From Medicago truncatula (Eukaryota > Streptophyta > Magnoliopsida > Fabales > Fabaceae), in the NCBI RefSeq assembly GCF_003473485.1, contig NC_053048.1, forward strand, positions 41,226,755-41,290,754: DNA of 64,000 bases, read 5' to 3'. Below, piece by piece: positions 1 to 12,828 of this stretch. Made by a program: the position numbers and the translations under genes. The notes beneath the pieces are model-generated. The model was not told the origin of the DNA. It searched no databases and was given only the letters and a program-made list of their open reading frames with translations. Each line of letters begins with the position of its first letter. Position 1 is the stretch's first letter.

Positions 1-2504
1 CTAGATCACCCAGCCGATCTGTATGAATATAAAGTAAATATCCTATCTCTAAAAAATTATAACCTTAACAATTTCATGTTTCACTTTCTTAGATAAACAA
101 TTATGTATATAATTTGGTTTCCAATTTTTACATATATCTCTCTAATACTCTAAATTTCTTACCAGAATTATCCTAAAGATGATGCTCGAGCTATGTTTAA
201 TCTTGGTGTTAATTTTGATAAGTCACCACGCAATGGACCAAAGGTTTTGTATTCATTCTCATGAAGCTCTCTTCTTTTTGTATCAAAATATTTGTTTATA
301 TTGTGTAAGAATTTGGTTGTTAAGTTAACGCTTGGAAAATTGGAATGTCCTATATATAGGCTTTTGTGAGTGAATATGCTCTAATAGGAGACAAGCAAGC
401 TAAGTTTGGAACCATTTTGGCTGGTGTGGCTGAAGCTGGATTCCTTATTGGATTAGAAAGAAATAGGTCAGACTACACCTTTCTATTGATCCTTGCATTG
501 CAAGCTTTTAATCTTGCTTTCAATTTTTGAAATTGACCATGTATTTTGCATCTCAAACTATGATGATGGGTTGGAGAAAAATAATTTTATAAATGACTTT
601 AGAAATTTGAATTACATATCTCAGAAAATGTCATTATATGTTTGGTCTATCTATTTAATAAGACAAATTGATTTTAAAGGTATATAATTGATTTTGACAT
701 ATTTGGATATCTTTAGTAGAACTGATTTTGACTCTATAATTGATTTTAATTTGAAGTTAAAATTTGAAGCTTTTGCCTCAACAAATGGTTTTTTTTGCCT
801 CACATTTATCTTTCAATTCATTTGTGCATGTATCCAAACATAAATTACTTTACATTCAACTCACTCGATAAAATTTTTTACAACATCAACTTTGAAGGGA
901 CGGAAACTAGCTTTTGAGAGGTTACATTATGTTTTATGTCAAACTTCTTTTTGAGTAAAAACATCAATACACCAAAAGTAACTGAATTATGCCCAAATCA
1001 ATGTTAATAATGTTTTTTTTTTTTTTTTTTTATCAAAATCACATTTTCTCACCCCAAACAGATGTACTCGAATAGTAAATCACTTCTTCCAAGAAAGCTC
1101 ATGCTTGCTGTTTATGTTTACAAAAATAGCACAATGAATGGTTCATCTATGAGAGTAAATTACTTTTTTTTTTTTTTTTTTGTTTAAATTATGTACAATT
1201 TTATACTCACCGATATATGTTTCCATTTCTAATGCAGTGATCATGTTGCAATGGCTTCTTATGCACCACTTTTGGTAAATGCAAATGATAGAAAGTATGT
1301 CTTTCTATTTCCTTTTAACTGTCATGTTCCATTCATAAAGTAACTGAATATAGGAGTATGATTCAGGGTTTGGTTTGGTTCAGTTCAACAGTTCGGTTTG
1401 GTTTTTTGGTTTTTTTACCTACCCCTAAGTATGAACATGCTAAGGGGAACTGCATGAATAAGATTTAAGATAAACTATTATTGCATGATGATAACATTGA
1501 GATGTGCAATTTTTGTAGTTGGAGCCCAGATGCAATTGTCTTTGACAGCGATCAATCGTATGGAACTCCTAGCTATTGGACGCAGGTTCTGTTTAAAGAG
1601 TCAAATGGAGCAACTTTTATCAACTCACAACTTCAAACACCTGATCCCGGAATGCTGGCTGCATCTGCAATTCTTTGCAAAAATCCTCAAAATAATGACA
1701 CTCACTTAAAAATAAAGGTAACAAATACATACTCTTTACTATAGTTATCTGTTAATTTGTTTTGCTAAGGAGTTATATTATACATATGTAAAATTTACAG
1801 GAGAAAACTAGGTCTTGTTTGCATTAAAAACTTCATTTAGTACTTATAGCATGAACACTTGTCGTATAAGGGCTTATGTATACGTTATTCCTCTAACAAA
1901 CGATAAAATAAAGTTAAATTGTTTGCATATAAGCTGTAAACTATTTTCATAAGCTATTTTGAAGAGCTCAGAAAAATAGCGTGAAAACAAGTCATAAACA
2001 TGTCATAAATAACCTATTTCCATAAGTTTTCTCAAACGCCAATAAATAAGCTCAAACTAATCAACCCAAACACGCTCTTAGAATATAATTTGTAAATTTT
2101 TGTCTTAGTAGATTTCCTACTTGTCAATTGTTACAAATTCAATATTGTCTCATGATGGTGAAACACAATTGATTCTTCAGATTGCAAACCTAGGGAACAA
2201 CCAAGTGAATCTCAAGATTTCTCTTCAAGGATATGTGAGCAAAAACCTAGCTGGGTCAACAAAGACCGTTCTCGCGTCTCAAAATATACTTGATGAGAAT
2301 AGCTTCACAGAACCAAAAAAGGTTCATATATTTCCTTTGTTATAAATTTGTTACAAAAATAAAAAGACCAGTGCATGGATCTAATATCTAGTTATTTGTT
2401 TATGTATGCAGATAGCACCACAACAAAGTCCACTTCAGAATCCTGGCAATGAGATGAATGTCATAATCCCTCCAATTTCATTAACAGTACTTGATATCTT
2501 TTAA
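1..2504 (+). CDS. Alpha-L-arabinofuranosidase, GH51, copy 1 (5' part outside window)
   Basis: This is the 3' part of a glycoside hydrolase family 51 gene, a secreted enzyme that removes arabinofuranosyl residues from wall arabinan and arabinoxylan. Seven exons join in frame: 1-33, 166-243, 360-466, 1238-1294, 1519-1717, 2181-2321 and 2412-2504 (TAA). Exon boundaries and phases match the last seven exons of the two complete copies at 6924 and 23650. The third exon encodes FVSEYA, whose Glu is the expected nucleophile of plant GH51. The rest is the C-terminal beta-sandwich domain, including the conserved GSTKTVL and NPGNEMNV stretches. No stop or frameshift is seen. Intron 3 of this fragment (467-1237) is much longer than its equivalents in the other copies, and the intron before exon 2181 carries an inserted repeat. 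Whether the gene is intact upstream cannot be judged here. Confidence 0.9.
1803..2085. mobile_element. MITE-like insertion in intron of arabinofuranosidase copy 1
   Basis: This is an AT-rich segment rich in ATAAGCT and AGCTTAT words. Its outer ends are roughly inverted (CTAGGTCTTGTTTGCAT against CTAAGAGCGTGTTTGGG on the opposite strand). A shortened version sits in the same intron of copy 2 (about 11750-11895) and none in copy 3. The family assignment is uncertain and the boundaries are approximate. Confidence 0.4.
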
Positions 2505-2556
2505 TAATGATGATACCCTTGAGATATAAATAAGCAGAGAATATAAGGGTTGAGTT

Positions 2557-3270
2557 TTTTGGAGTAATATTCTCATAGTTTGTTATTGTAATCTATTTTC
2601 AAATTCAAATTCAAATTGTAAATCCTAATCCAATATGTTTACTGTAACAAACCGTAGATTTTATCTAAACTTTTGTAATCTATATGTTGATGTACTTTGA
2701 ATGTAATCAATGAACTGAATCATTTATATTCATGGTATCAACCTTCTAATTCTTTTAATTGCAAATTGATACCATGACTTCCTCAAGAAATGACTTTATC
2801 CATTATCCTGCATCATACAAGAAATGTAACTCTCTTCTTATTGCAAGAGATTTGGAGGGATATATTAGTGGTAACAAACCCTGCACACCACCAACTGTTC
2901 CAGATGGTGACTCCTCCTTTACGATTTCTTCATATTATATTTGGATTCTTCATAGTCTATATTTTGCACATCTTGGATCGTGTGACGCTGAAGCCAGTGT
3001 TTTCATGGAAGCAACAAGCACCTCTTGCGATGCATGATATGCACTAGAATGCGTGGCTTCCAGTCACTCACACTCCAAGATTATGTCTTTGAAGGAAAGA
3101 CTCAACTCTTCTTCCATAGGTGCATCCTCGGTCAATATCTCCAACATTAATTCGGATGTGACCTACAAAATAAAAAATGATTATAAAAATTGTGACGTGA
3201 CATTGTCACTGCCGTTAAGAGGATTTATCCACCTCATAAGTGCGAGTCCCCCAAAATATACAACATGATC
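2557..3270 (+). mobile_element. Ty1/copia relic: LTR, primer site and gag fragment
   Basis: An LTR-like stretch ends in TTCA at 2732 and is followed directly by TGGTATCA (2733-2740), the start of the usual initiator-Met tRNA primer site of copia elements. An open frame from 2774 then reads like copia gag: SLLIARDLEGYISG, then a PTVPDGDSS stretch, a Y-x-x-W segment and a TSCDA ending. The frame is later broken by stops. The same LTR, primer site and gag lie 3' of copy 3 (28517 onward), where the more typical WIRQDKPLY and LLGLCDVKAS words are preserved. It is a dead fragment with no pol here. Confidence 0.7.
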
Positions 3271-4590
3271 TTCCTGAGTGATGTCACTATGTCGTGTTGT
3301 ATGATGTGTTTTAGAATTTTTTTATGCATTTTCGATAAGTCTTAAGTAGTTTTAGACAGTTTGGAGATGAAAATATCAAGAAAATCAAGGTTCCTGGTCC
3401 AGAACAATCGTGCCACGATTTTGTGACTTTGAGCAAATTTTATCAAGTTTTTGCATGTTATTCTACCAAAGAAATCATGGCACAGTTGAAGCACATTGTG
3501 GTAATTTTGTTTTGTACGAGTACATATGAATGAAGCCCACACATGTATATTATACTTGAGTATACCATAATAGAGATGTGCTGGTGAGAATGCTCGTGCC
3601 AAAAAGAACCAAGCGCAAAATAGAAAAGATTATGATGTGAAGGAGATTTTTCTCCTGACCGGTGGATGAAGGGAAAGAAACTTGCAAAATAGGTTAGCAT
3701 TCCGACGCTCAAGTCAACGTCATAGAAAGATAAGAAATGGGTGTGAAAATATGGTGAATTGTGATTATACCTTGAGCGTGACAATGAGTCACACTTTTAT
3801 AGTTGGAGACGTTGTAACCTTCCCCTAGAAACTCTACGTAAAGTGCGAGAAGTCATTTCAGATTGATCTAACGGCCATGATGTGATGGGGATTACTCCCA
3901 TACGGTGAGGAGTACATGAGGTCTTTTGTGGCGGATTTCTTGGAGAAGAATATGGGTTAATAGGCAAACTAATATTGAACCAGAGGTAGCGGTATGGGTT
4001 TCTGCCTAGTTTGGAAGAGTTGACCCCAAGCCCTTACCATCTTCATAATATAAGGAGCTTTAGCTTTAGGAAAAATAAGCATGAATTTGGCCTTGAAGTC
4101 TAGATAGGAAGTAGTCGGGGAAGTACAATTGTTCATCTTGAAGATGATGGCCCTGAAGCATCTTTAATGGGACTACTACTATTTCCTGCATTCTTTGCTG
4201 ACATGTGTGCCACACGCGCGTAGGGGAAAGGCGACATGCCTAGGACACTTAAGAACAATTATAATCTTGAGGTGTGATTAGGAACATTGGATTAAACCTT
4301 TTTTTATTTCGACGGATCTTGATCGTTGGCGCGTCTTTAAATTGTATAAAGGAGGAAGTAGTTGGTTTTGGGAACTTTTTTTAAAAATCTTGCTGAGAGG
4401 GAAGTTTCACTTGAGTAGTTTCCTTTGTGATTACTATCTTTAGATATTTCGTGATTCTCCTCCTTCCTTCATTTGTACTACCTCTTTCACCTTTGGAATT
4501 CCACATTTATGGAGTATCTTTGAATTTCATCTAAGTTTGTTCAGCCAACTCTTAACTTCTTTGAAAAGGTATTTTCTATCCCTTTAGTTT
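3271..4590. other. Intergenic, no gene recognised
   Basis: No exon, RNA gene or complete transposon is recognised. Short open frames on the minus strand (for example about 3458-3784) have no family features and no splice context. The moderate GC and lack of similarity to the array suggest old transposon sequence. Confidence 0.4.
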
Positions 4591-5080
4591 ATCTTATGTT
4601 TGTTGTTCTTTGATTGGACAACGAAGCTCATATGGGAAGGGAAAAGCGGGTGGCCACAAATTTCCCTCCAAACATTGGAGAGTGTGACGGGATGAGCGAG
4701 GAGATTCTATCGACCATGTCTTTACTTAGTTTTACCTATTGGTTGGAAGCGACATTTCAGGACGTTGCATAGTCCTTGAATTTCTGGGAAGTAGCTGTTC
4801 CTGGTGAGGACAACAGGGTTTGTAGTCGGTATGAAGTGTTTGGTCTTTCCGTGTACGGCATCATATTATGTGAACTTAACATGTCTCGTACCTTCAATGA
4901 CATTGAGGATGTTGTACTAAATCACTTGAATGTTTCTTCTTTGCAACTATATCCTCCTGGATGGGCTTTCGTCAAACAGGGTAAGCCCATCATCAGCTTA
5001 TTTTTCCATTTGTTCCGAGTCCGGAGGACGATAATTGGTCTCAACAGAGTCATTGGACAGTTTCCTTGAAGCAAGGCAAG
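4590..5080 (+). pseudogene. Fragment resembling plant 'putative gypsy-type transposon' (Transposase_28) protein
   Basis: The translation around 4776-5069 reads RVCSRYEVFGLSVYGI, then VVLNHLNVSSLQLYPPGWAFV. This resembles the motif of a tyrosine-containing SRY word followed by VLxHLxVAPSQLxPNxWAF, known from the plant PF04195-type transposon proteins. An in-frame stop at about 4768-4770 separates an upstream part (SFTYWLEATFQDV) from the rest, so it is broken. The assignment rests on remembered family motifs; a profile search would settle it. Confidence 0.45.
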
Positions 5081-5183
5081 AAGTTTCGAGGTTCTTTATA
5101 CTTTCTAAAATAGAGAATCAAAACCTATTTGCTTTTATAGCCAATGACATTTCAACGTGAAATTCTTTTCTTTTAGCTAATAT

Positions 5184-5439
5184 TTAAGAAGTTACATAAC
5201 AAGCTAACATCTACCCTTTTAAAATTTGGAATTGTTGTCGCATTTCAAAGTTAGCCGATGATTTGGCTAATAATCCTCAGAATTTTGTGAGTGACTAAAC
5301 TAATGAAAATTTTAAGAAGTTACATAACAAGCCAACATCTACCCTTTTAAAATTTGGAATTGTTGTTGCATTTCAAAGTTAGCCGATGGTTTAGCTAATA
5401 ATCCTCGAAATTTTGTGAGTGGCTAAACTAATGAAAATA
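5184..5439. repeat. Two-copy tandem repeat, about 128 bp unit
   Basis: The unit beginning TTAAGAAGTTACATAACAAG at 5184 is repeated from 5312 with few changes. It contains GCCGATGATTTGGCTAATAA-like words that recur in single copy at about 22265-22300, upstream of arabinofuranosidase copy 3. Confidence 0.8.
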
Positions 5440-5504
5440 TAAGTAAATGTAAAATAATAAGTTGCGAGAAAATGACAAGTTTGATTGATTGTATGTCGAA
5501 AATA

Positions 5505-5945
5505 AAATGTAAAATGAGTTCCTTATGGTCAAAACACCATGGCCTAAAAAATTTAGTCTTGACTCGCCTTAAGCAGCTTTATTTCGTGAGTGATGTGTGT
5601 TTCTGCCAGTTACTCAGAGTACATGGCGTCCCATGTTTAACTGGACTTCTTCATATCTCGCGTTACCATTCCTCTGATCCACACATGTGTTGTCACTATT
5701 GTGTCATGAAAATAAAATGTACGAGAGTATTTATAGGCAATGCTAATCCTAATGGTCAAAACATCGTGGCCTATACAATTTATTCTTGACTCACCTTACT
5801 CGGGGCTATATTTCGTAAGTGGTGTGTGTTTCAGTCAGTTACAAAGAATTTGTGGCGTCCTATGTTTGACTGAACTTCTACCTATCTCGTGTTACCATTC
5901 CTCTTATCCCCGCATGTGTTCCTACCACTTATCTTGCTCTAGGAA
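5505..5945. repeat. Two-copy tandem duplication, about 220-230 bp unit
   Basis: Two adjacent diverged copies (about 5505-5710 and 5711-5945) share the order AAAATAAAATGTA, TGGTCAAAACA, a TTGACTC-CCTTA word, GTGGTGTGTGTTTC and GTTACCATTCCTCT. A single copy lies at 22495-22745 in the 5' flank of arabinofuranosidase copy 3. The flank was thus part of the gene duplication and was amplified further on this side. Confidence 0.7.
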
Positions 5946-6527
5946 AATAGTTGCTTTAGTTTGTGGAGTTAAAACTATGGAAAGCAGGTATTATTGTTGA
6001 ATTTTCAAGTTCCATCGTCTTTGACCGATTCTGACTGATCCACAACCTTCGTGGATCTTAGTAGAGTTGAGAAAGATTAGTCTAACTTGAATTTGTCTAT
6101 TCATAACTCTTTAACCTTCGTTCGTCTACCCGGACATCGGCTACATCAAATCAGGCAAATGACGGCTTTCGGCCAACAACTTAGATTAATTTTTTTGAGT
6201 AAACCAAGAGTATCCTTCACGAGTAATTGCGAAGACTAATCCCTACTATTTTTAGGTGTAAGCAAAAGATAACATTATTTGTAAGAAATTTTTTAGTTAC
6301 TTTCTCTTAAAACACTTTCTTTTTATGTAACAAAAAACATTATATTCTTTTTTTTCTTCATTTTTTTTAAAGCCAGTACATTTTTATTTCTCAAAGAAGT
6401 CGATATATACAAAAGTGATCAATTTATATGGAGTGTTTGTAAACTAAATATTTTTAAGAATATATGTTGAAGAGGCTTTTTTTTACGGGATGATGAAGAG
6501 TTAGTGTGTAAAAACTGTTAAGAAAAA

Positions 6528-6781
6528 CTAATGACTCGGGTCTTTGCTTATTTTTAGTCACATTTATCTATTACTTAGTCTTTAGTTAAGAATACTAAAC
6601 AAGGAAAGGAACGTAAATAGAAAGCAAAAATGATCCATAGAATAGAACTTCATGATCCATATAAAGCTGTAACATTTTGATCCATAGAAAGCAAATGTGC
6701 TAATGACTCGGGTCTTTGCTTATTTTTAGTCACATTTATCTATTTTTTGACATTAATAGCACAAAGTGTGTCTTATAAATA
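6528..6781 (+). promoter_or_regulatory. Putative promoter of arabinofuranosidase copy 2 with direct repeat and TATA box
   Basis: TATAAATA lies at 6774-6781, about 140 bp before the ATG. A block starting CTAATGACTCGGGTCTTTGC occurs at 6528 and again at 6710, so this promoter carries it twice. Copy 3 has it once (about 23511) followed by TATAAATA at 23580-23587. The promoter role is inferred from position and conservation. Confidence 0.5.
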
Positions 6782-6923
6782 CAAACCAAAATTAAAAGAC
6801 AAGAAAAAAATAACACAACACAACACATAGAAACTGGAGTCTCTAAAGAAACAAAAAACACAAAGAAATTGGAGGGTTTGCTTGTAGAATTAGTTTAGTT
6901 TGGTAGGAAAAAAGGAAAAACAA

Positions 6924-9900
6924 ATGGTTTTCTCAAAATCATGTAGTAGTTTTCTTAGGCTATGCCTAATTATAGTGTCATTTATAGCATTTCAATGTAA
7001 TGCTGATGGTGGCCAAACTTCAACTCTAGTCGTAAATGCTGCTCAAGGAAGGCCAATGCCTGACACTCTTTTTGGAGTATTTTATGAGGTAGGAAATTAT
7101 TATGCTCATATATATATATATCTTCAAAATTGAATATAACACAGCTTTTTCTATAAAAAAAAAAATATATATATATATATACAAATATAACAAAGCTTTT
7201 AAATTCATGCAAATTTAAGGTTTATGAAACATTTTTAATAATTGATTTCTTCATGGTTAAATAGAATAGTTTTTTTTTTTTTTTTTAACATAGCTTGCAC
7301 AAGACACACAAAAGCTAGCTGTTAGAATAGAATAATCTTCAACATTTTTATTTTACAGGAGATCAATCATGCTGGAGCTGGTGGATTATGGTCTGAACTT
7401 GTGAACAACAGAGGTCATTATTTCCTCTTTCTTTAAATCTTCTAAAAAAACAACAGAAAATTTAAAGAATTAAAACAAGGGAAATGATAAATACAGCGAA
7501 GAATTTTTTAGCGAATGTCTCATGAATTGTTTTAATTGGCTGCTAAATACCATGATTTCCACTAAAATAGATATTTAGAGGATTCTCACAGTTTATTAAA
7601 ACAACACATCATTATCGTGAATTCCTTGGGTTGATTTTTTCGCTAAGTTTTTTTAGCACTTCTCTTAAAACAATGTATTTATTTTAACATAATGGACACT
7701 GGTACTTCTTAGAGAGTAACAAATAAGTCATATTAATTGCACCAAATTGATGATTTTGATTATGTATAGTGTTCAAATATGAATTTGTGTTTCAGGGTTT
7801 GAAGCTGGGGGGAAAAAGATGCCATCAAATTTTGCACCTTGGACCATAGTTGGAACAGAAACAACTATTCATGTAGAAACTGAGCTTAGTTCTTGCTTTG
7901 AACGCAATAAGGTTGCATTGAGAATGGATGTGCTATGTGATAATTGTCCATTTGATGGTGTTGGAATTTCTAACCCAGGTTATTGGGGCATGGTGAGAAT
8001 AACAAAAAAATACTAATGCATACTCCTACTTGAAATAATTAAGGTTGTGTCACATTTGGGATCATTGATATTGTGAAAAATTATGCTTTATTATGACCTA
8101 TTAAGTATTGACACATATATGAACACTATAAACAACATGAATAATTTGAACATATAGAATTGATTGGATGTAAGATGCATGTTGGTGTTAGACAAACTGA
8201 ACAAGCCTTTGATTTAAAGTGATTGATATTGGGGCTTTTTTTAACTATCTTTCAAAATTTAGGCAACAAGGAAATTTGAACACAGTTTATTATATATTTA
8301 CATTTTTCTTTTATCACAATTACGATATTAAATTTTCAATAATATTCAATCATTATTTATTGATGCACTTGATTTTCTAAAATCTAAAAGAAATAGAGAA
8401 CTTCCATACAACAGTTTAAAGGAATTTGTTTAATGTGCATAAATAAAATAACATTGCATCACTGTTTCAATTCAATCTCATTTGATCTAACCGTGAAATT
8501 TATTAATTCAATAGTAAAAAATACATATGTGCATGATGCAAGAAATATCTGACTTGTACACCATAGATTAGACATAGTTTAAGATATAATAAATGCACTT
8601 ACATGTTTCTAGAAATTTTGAAGATGTAATTATGCTTTCTTACACACTAAAAACAACAATAACTCTACTCTAACTTTAGAAGGAAAGATCCTAAATGATT
8701 TGTATGGTGATTAGCGATGAAATATTGTTTCAGAATATTGTAAAAGGGAAGAAATACAAGGTAGTGTTCTATTATAGTTCAACAGGACCACTAGATTTGA
8801 CAGTTTCATTCAGAGATGGACAAGGTGGAGGAGCAATATTGGGTTCTAGCCATATCATAAAGTGAGTACCATATCCTAGAGATATATATGATTATAGAAA
8901 TAATAATTGTCTTTTCTTTTGCATGTTCCGCCTATATACAACGCTTTTTGCAATATTGTTTCTGTCTTGTAGTTCTCTATTCGTCTTGTGCAAAGATTTG
9001 ATTATTAATAAAATTTTGTCTTTAAAAAATATTGATTTTGCAGACCTAATAAAAAGGGTGCAAAGTGGAAAAAAATTGAGAGCATAATAACAGCCAGTGC
9101 ATCAAGTCCAAATGCAGGTATTACCTTAAGAACAACTAAAAAAGGAACCATATGGTTAGACCAAGTATCTGCTATGCCTCAAGACACATATAAGGTATAA
9201 GAGTTGAATATAAAAAACTATTAAACTTTTCTAACTACTACTACTACATACTCTTTTAGGTTTTTTAATCATAAACTATTGGCAATGCTCATTTTTATTT
9301 CAAATTTGTTATAGGGACATGGTTTTCGAACCGACTTGGTTGAAATGGTTCAAAAGTTGAAACCAGCCTTTCTTAGATTTCCAGGTATGCATAACATTTT
9401 AAGACTTCTCATTTTATTGTAATCTGTTTTTTTTTTGTTTTTTTTTAAGTGGTCAGGGTTTGAACCCTGGACCTTACATATATTATGCATTGTCCAAACC
9501 AACTGAGTTAAGCTCACGAGGACATTTTATTGTAATCTGGTTTATTAAGCATGTTATAGTAATCAAGGTGAAAACATATTTTTATTAATGCAATTTCTTT
9601 TTTCTTTTTTGTTGCAAAAGGTGGTTGTTTCGTTGAAGGAGTCACATTAAGGAATGCATTTCGGTGGAAAGAGAGTGTTGGACCATGGGAAGAGAGAGCT
9701 GGACACTTTAATGATATTTGGAAGTATTGGACGGATGATGGACTTGGTTTTTATGAGGGTCTTCTAGTAGGTCCTTTTAATCGCATTTAAATTTTGTTGT
9801 AAATTTCAATATTGATACTTCCTCCGGTCCTTTTTACAAGAAACAATTTTCTTGTGCAGTTAGCTGAGGACGTTAATGCAACACCAATATGGGTTTTTAA

Positions 9901-12312
9901 CAACGGTATATTTTACATTTACTGCCAGATACTACTATGGTTGGTTTTTTTAGCCACAACTTCTTTAATGTGCTTTTTATGTGGGTTTGATTTTACTATA
10001 CAGGCATCAGCCATACCGATGAAATTGATACAAAAGACATCCAACCTTTTGTGCAAGTATATTTTCCTACTCTAGTTTGTTTTTTCTATTCTTTTTGAAA
10101 CAATGGTATATTCAATTTTGGCATACCTGAATTTGTAGGAAGCACTTGATGGTATTGAGTTTGCTAGAGGTCCATCCTCTTCAAAATGGGGATCCCTTAG
10201 AGCATCTATGGGACACCCAGAACCTTTTGTCCTAAAATATGTTGCTATTGGTAATGAAGATTGTGGGCTGAAAAATTACCTTGGTATTCTCACTCAATTC
10301 CTTTTTATCTTACTATTTAACGTCCTTAACTAGTGTCCCGGATGCGCTAGTTAACATTTTCTTATTTAATTTCCTCCCTCTTCTAATATTTTTTCTCTCA
10401 CAATTTATCTCTTTTAAAACTTATAACTTAATATAATTCAACTCATGGGATTATATTTTAGTATTAAGAACCAATTTCTTGTATAAAATAAAATATTTTA
10501 CTTGTTCTTCAACAAGTAAAATATTAGAAGAGGAAGGAAATAACTCTTATGTTTCAAGTTTAAGAACCTTGTAAATAACTCTAGTTAGAGATGCTCGTAG
10601 TTTTATGTTGATGACCAATTTGTTTATTTTTTCCCCAATATTTGTTAAGTGATAAATAAATGATTTTTTTAATCTAACCCCATTTTAATTTTCCTTATTG
10701 ATTAGGAAATTACCTAGTCTTCCACAAAGAAATACGGAAATATTATCCAGATATTCTAATGATTTCAAATTGTGATGCTAGTCGGAAACCGTTAGATCAT
10801 CCAGCTGATCTGTATGATTATCATGTAAATATCCTATCTCTCGGTCCTAAAATAATTATAAACTTAATATGTATTTAATTTGGTTTCCAATTTTTACATT
10901 AATCTTTCTCATACTCAATTTTTTTTTTTTTACCAGATTTATCCTGTAGATGATGTTCATATGATGTTTACTAATGCTGAAGTTTTTGATCACACGCCAC
11001 GCAATGGACCAAAGGTTTCGTATTCATGCTCATGCAGCTCTCTTTTTGTATCAAACTATTTGTTTATATTGTGTAAGAATTTGGTTGTTGAATTAATGCT
11101 TGTGAAATTGGAATGTCGTATATATAGGCTTTTGTGAGTGAGTATGCTCTAATAGGAGCCAACATAGCTAGGCACGGAACCCTTATAGGTGGTCTATCTG
11201 AAGCTGGATTCCTTATTGGACTAGAAAGAAACAGGTCAGACTACACCTTTCTATTGATCCTTGCGATGCAAGCTTTCAATCTTGCTTTCATACTTACCAT
11301 TATATTTTTCTATTTCTAATGCAGTGATCATGTTGCAATGGCTGCTTATGCACCACTTTTTGTAAACGCGAATGACAGAGTGTATGTCTTTCAATTTCCT
11401 CTTAAGTGTCTTAAAACATCGTATTTATGAGTTAAGTAAAATTGTTATTGCATAATGATAACATTGAGATGTGCAATTTTTGTAGATGGAATCCAGATGC
11501 AATTGTCTTTAGCAGCAATCAAGTTTATGGGACTCCTAGCTATTGGGTGACATATCTGTTTAAAGAGTCAAATGGAGCAACATTTCTCAACTCAACACTT
11601 CAAACAACAGATCCCGGAACACTGGCTGCATCTGCAATTCTTGTCAAAGATCCTCAAAATAAAAATACTTACTTAAAAATAAAGGTAACAAATTCATACT
11701 CTTTATTATAGTTATCTGTTAATTTGTTGTCCTAAAGAGTTATATTATACATATGTCCTAAAGTGCTATTTTGAAGAGCTTAGGAAAATAGCGCAAAAAT
11801 TTATGAACATGTCTTAAACAACCACCTATTTCCATAAATTCTCTCAAACTCAAATAAATAAGTTTAAATAAGTTAACTTAAATGCGCTCTTAGTATACGC
11901 TTTGTACAATTGTCTTAATAGATTCCCTACTTGTTTATTGTTACAATGAAATATTGTCTCATGATGCTGCAACGCAATTGATTTCGTAGATTGCAAACAT
12001 GCGGAAAACCCAAGTGGATTTCAAGATTTCTATTCAGGGATTTGCGAGCAAAAACCTAAAAGGGTCAACAAAGACTGTTCTCACTGGAAATGAACTTGAT
12101 GAGAATAGCTTCGCAGAACCAAAAAAGGTTCATATATTTCCTCTGTTATATATTTGTTACAAAAATAAAAAGACTAGCGCATGGATCTAATATCAAGTTA
12201 TGTTTGTTTATGTATGCAGATAGCACCACAAACAAGTCCACTTCAGAATCCTGGCAATGAGATGAATGTCATAGTCCAACCAACGTCATTAACAATACTT
12301 GATATGTTTTGA
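6924..12312 (+). CDS. Alpha-L-arabinofuranosidase, GH51, copy 2 (complete)
   Basis: A secreted wall enzyme releasing alpha-L-arabinofuranose. Seventeen exons join in frame to 648 aa: 6924-7088, 7359-7413, 7796-7992, 8734-8861, 9044-9194, 9315-9384, 9621-9766, 9860-9905, 10004-10056, 10139-10283, 10706-10824, 10937-11014, 11128-11234, 11325-11381, 11486-11684, 11990-12127 and 12220-12312. The ATG at 6924 aligns with the only start possible in copy 3; an upstream in-frame ATG at 6900 would add eight residues before the hydrophobic core. Residues 1-27 form a signal peptide. An N-terminal CBM-like domain precedes the barrel motifs LRFPGGC and WKYWTDDGLG. Glu377 in IGNED is the expected acid/base and Glu456 in FVSEYA the expected nucleophile. 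A C-terminal sandwich domain follows. Length fits plant GH51 (about 670 aa). No defect is seen; expression is unknown. Confidence 0.93.
9446..9524 (-). mobile_element. tRNA-derived SINE fragment in intron 6 of copy 2
   Basis: Read on the minus strand it has an A-box-like TTAACTCAGTTGGT and a B-box-like GGGTTCAAACCC about 40 bp apart, then a T/A-rich end. This is the pol III promoter layout of a tRNA-derived SINE. A related piece lies at 31795-31850. It is short and probably inactive. Confidence 0.5.
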
Positions 12313-12397
12313 TAGTGGTGTTTATAAATTGTACCGAAATAATAGAGAAGTAACAATGTCCTTGAGATATAAATAAACAGAGAATAAGGGTTGAATC

Positions 12398-12530
12398 TGT
12401 TGGAGTAATATTCTCATAGTTTGTTACCTTACTCTGTTTTCAAATTCAAATTGTAAATCATATTCCAGTATTGATGTACTTTGAAATTTCATCAATGAAT
12501 TGAATCATTTATATTCATGTTATCAGCCTT
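12398..12530 (+). mobile_element. Copia LTR relic 3' of arabinofuranosidase copy 2
   Basis: The sequence begins TGTTGGAGTAATATTCTCAT and ends TTCA at 12517, followed by a degenerate primer site (TGTTATCAGCC). It matches the LTR relics at 2557 and 28517 but is internally shortened to about 120 bp. The gag part seen behind the other copies is absent here. Confidence 0.6.
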
Positions 12531-12828
12531 CTAATTCGTTTAGTCGCAAATTGATCCCATGAAACTGCTATTTTTCTTCTGTACGAGAGCAAATAAGTGA
12601 AGCACTAAGTTAACCATGTGTACTACTGTGGAAAAGGATAACAATGTTTCATATTTAATTAAACTGCTTTGATACTTTTGAAATTATAAAATATAATGGC
12701 TTGTACTAATTTAAAATAAGATGAGAGTAATATTAGTAGATGAAGTCAAATTTACCATAAATAAAAGAAAAATAAATATTTTTCCAATAAAAATATTCTA
12801 ACTTATTTCTAACTTAAAATTATGAGGC

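Noticed and set aside
3458-3784. Open frame of 108 aa on the minus strand
   Set aside because: No domain, signal or splice context. The composition looks random and nothing supports a gene.
6900-6923. Alternative start of arabinofuranosidase copy 2 at 6900
   Set aside because: It would place eight extra basic residues before the signal peptide, and copy 3 has no equivalent.
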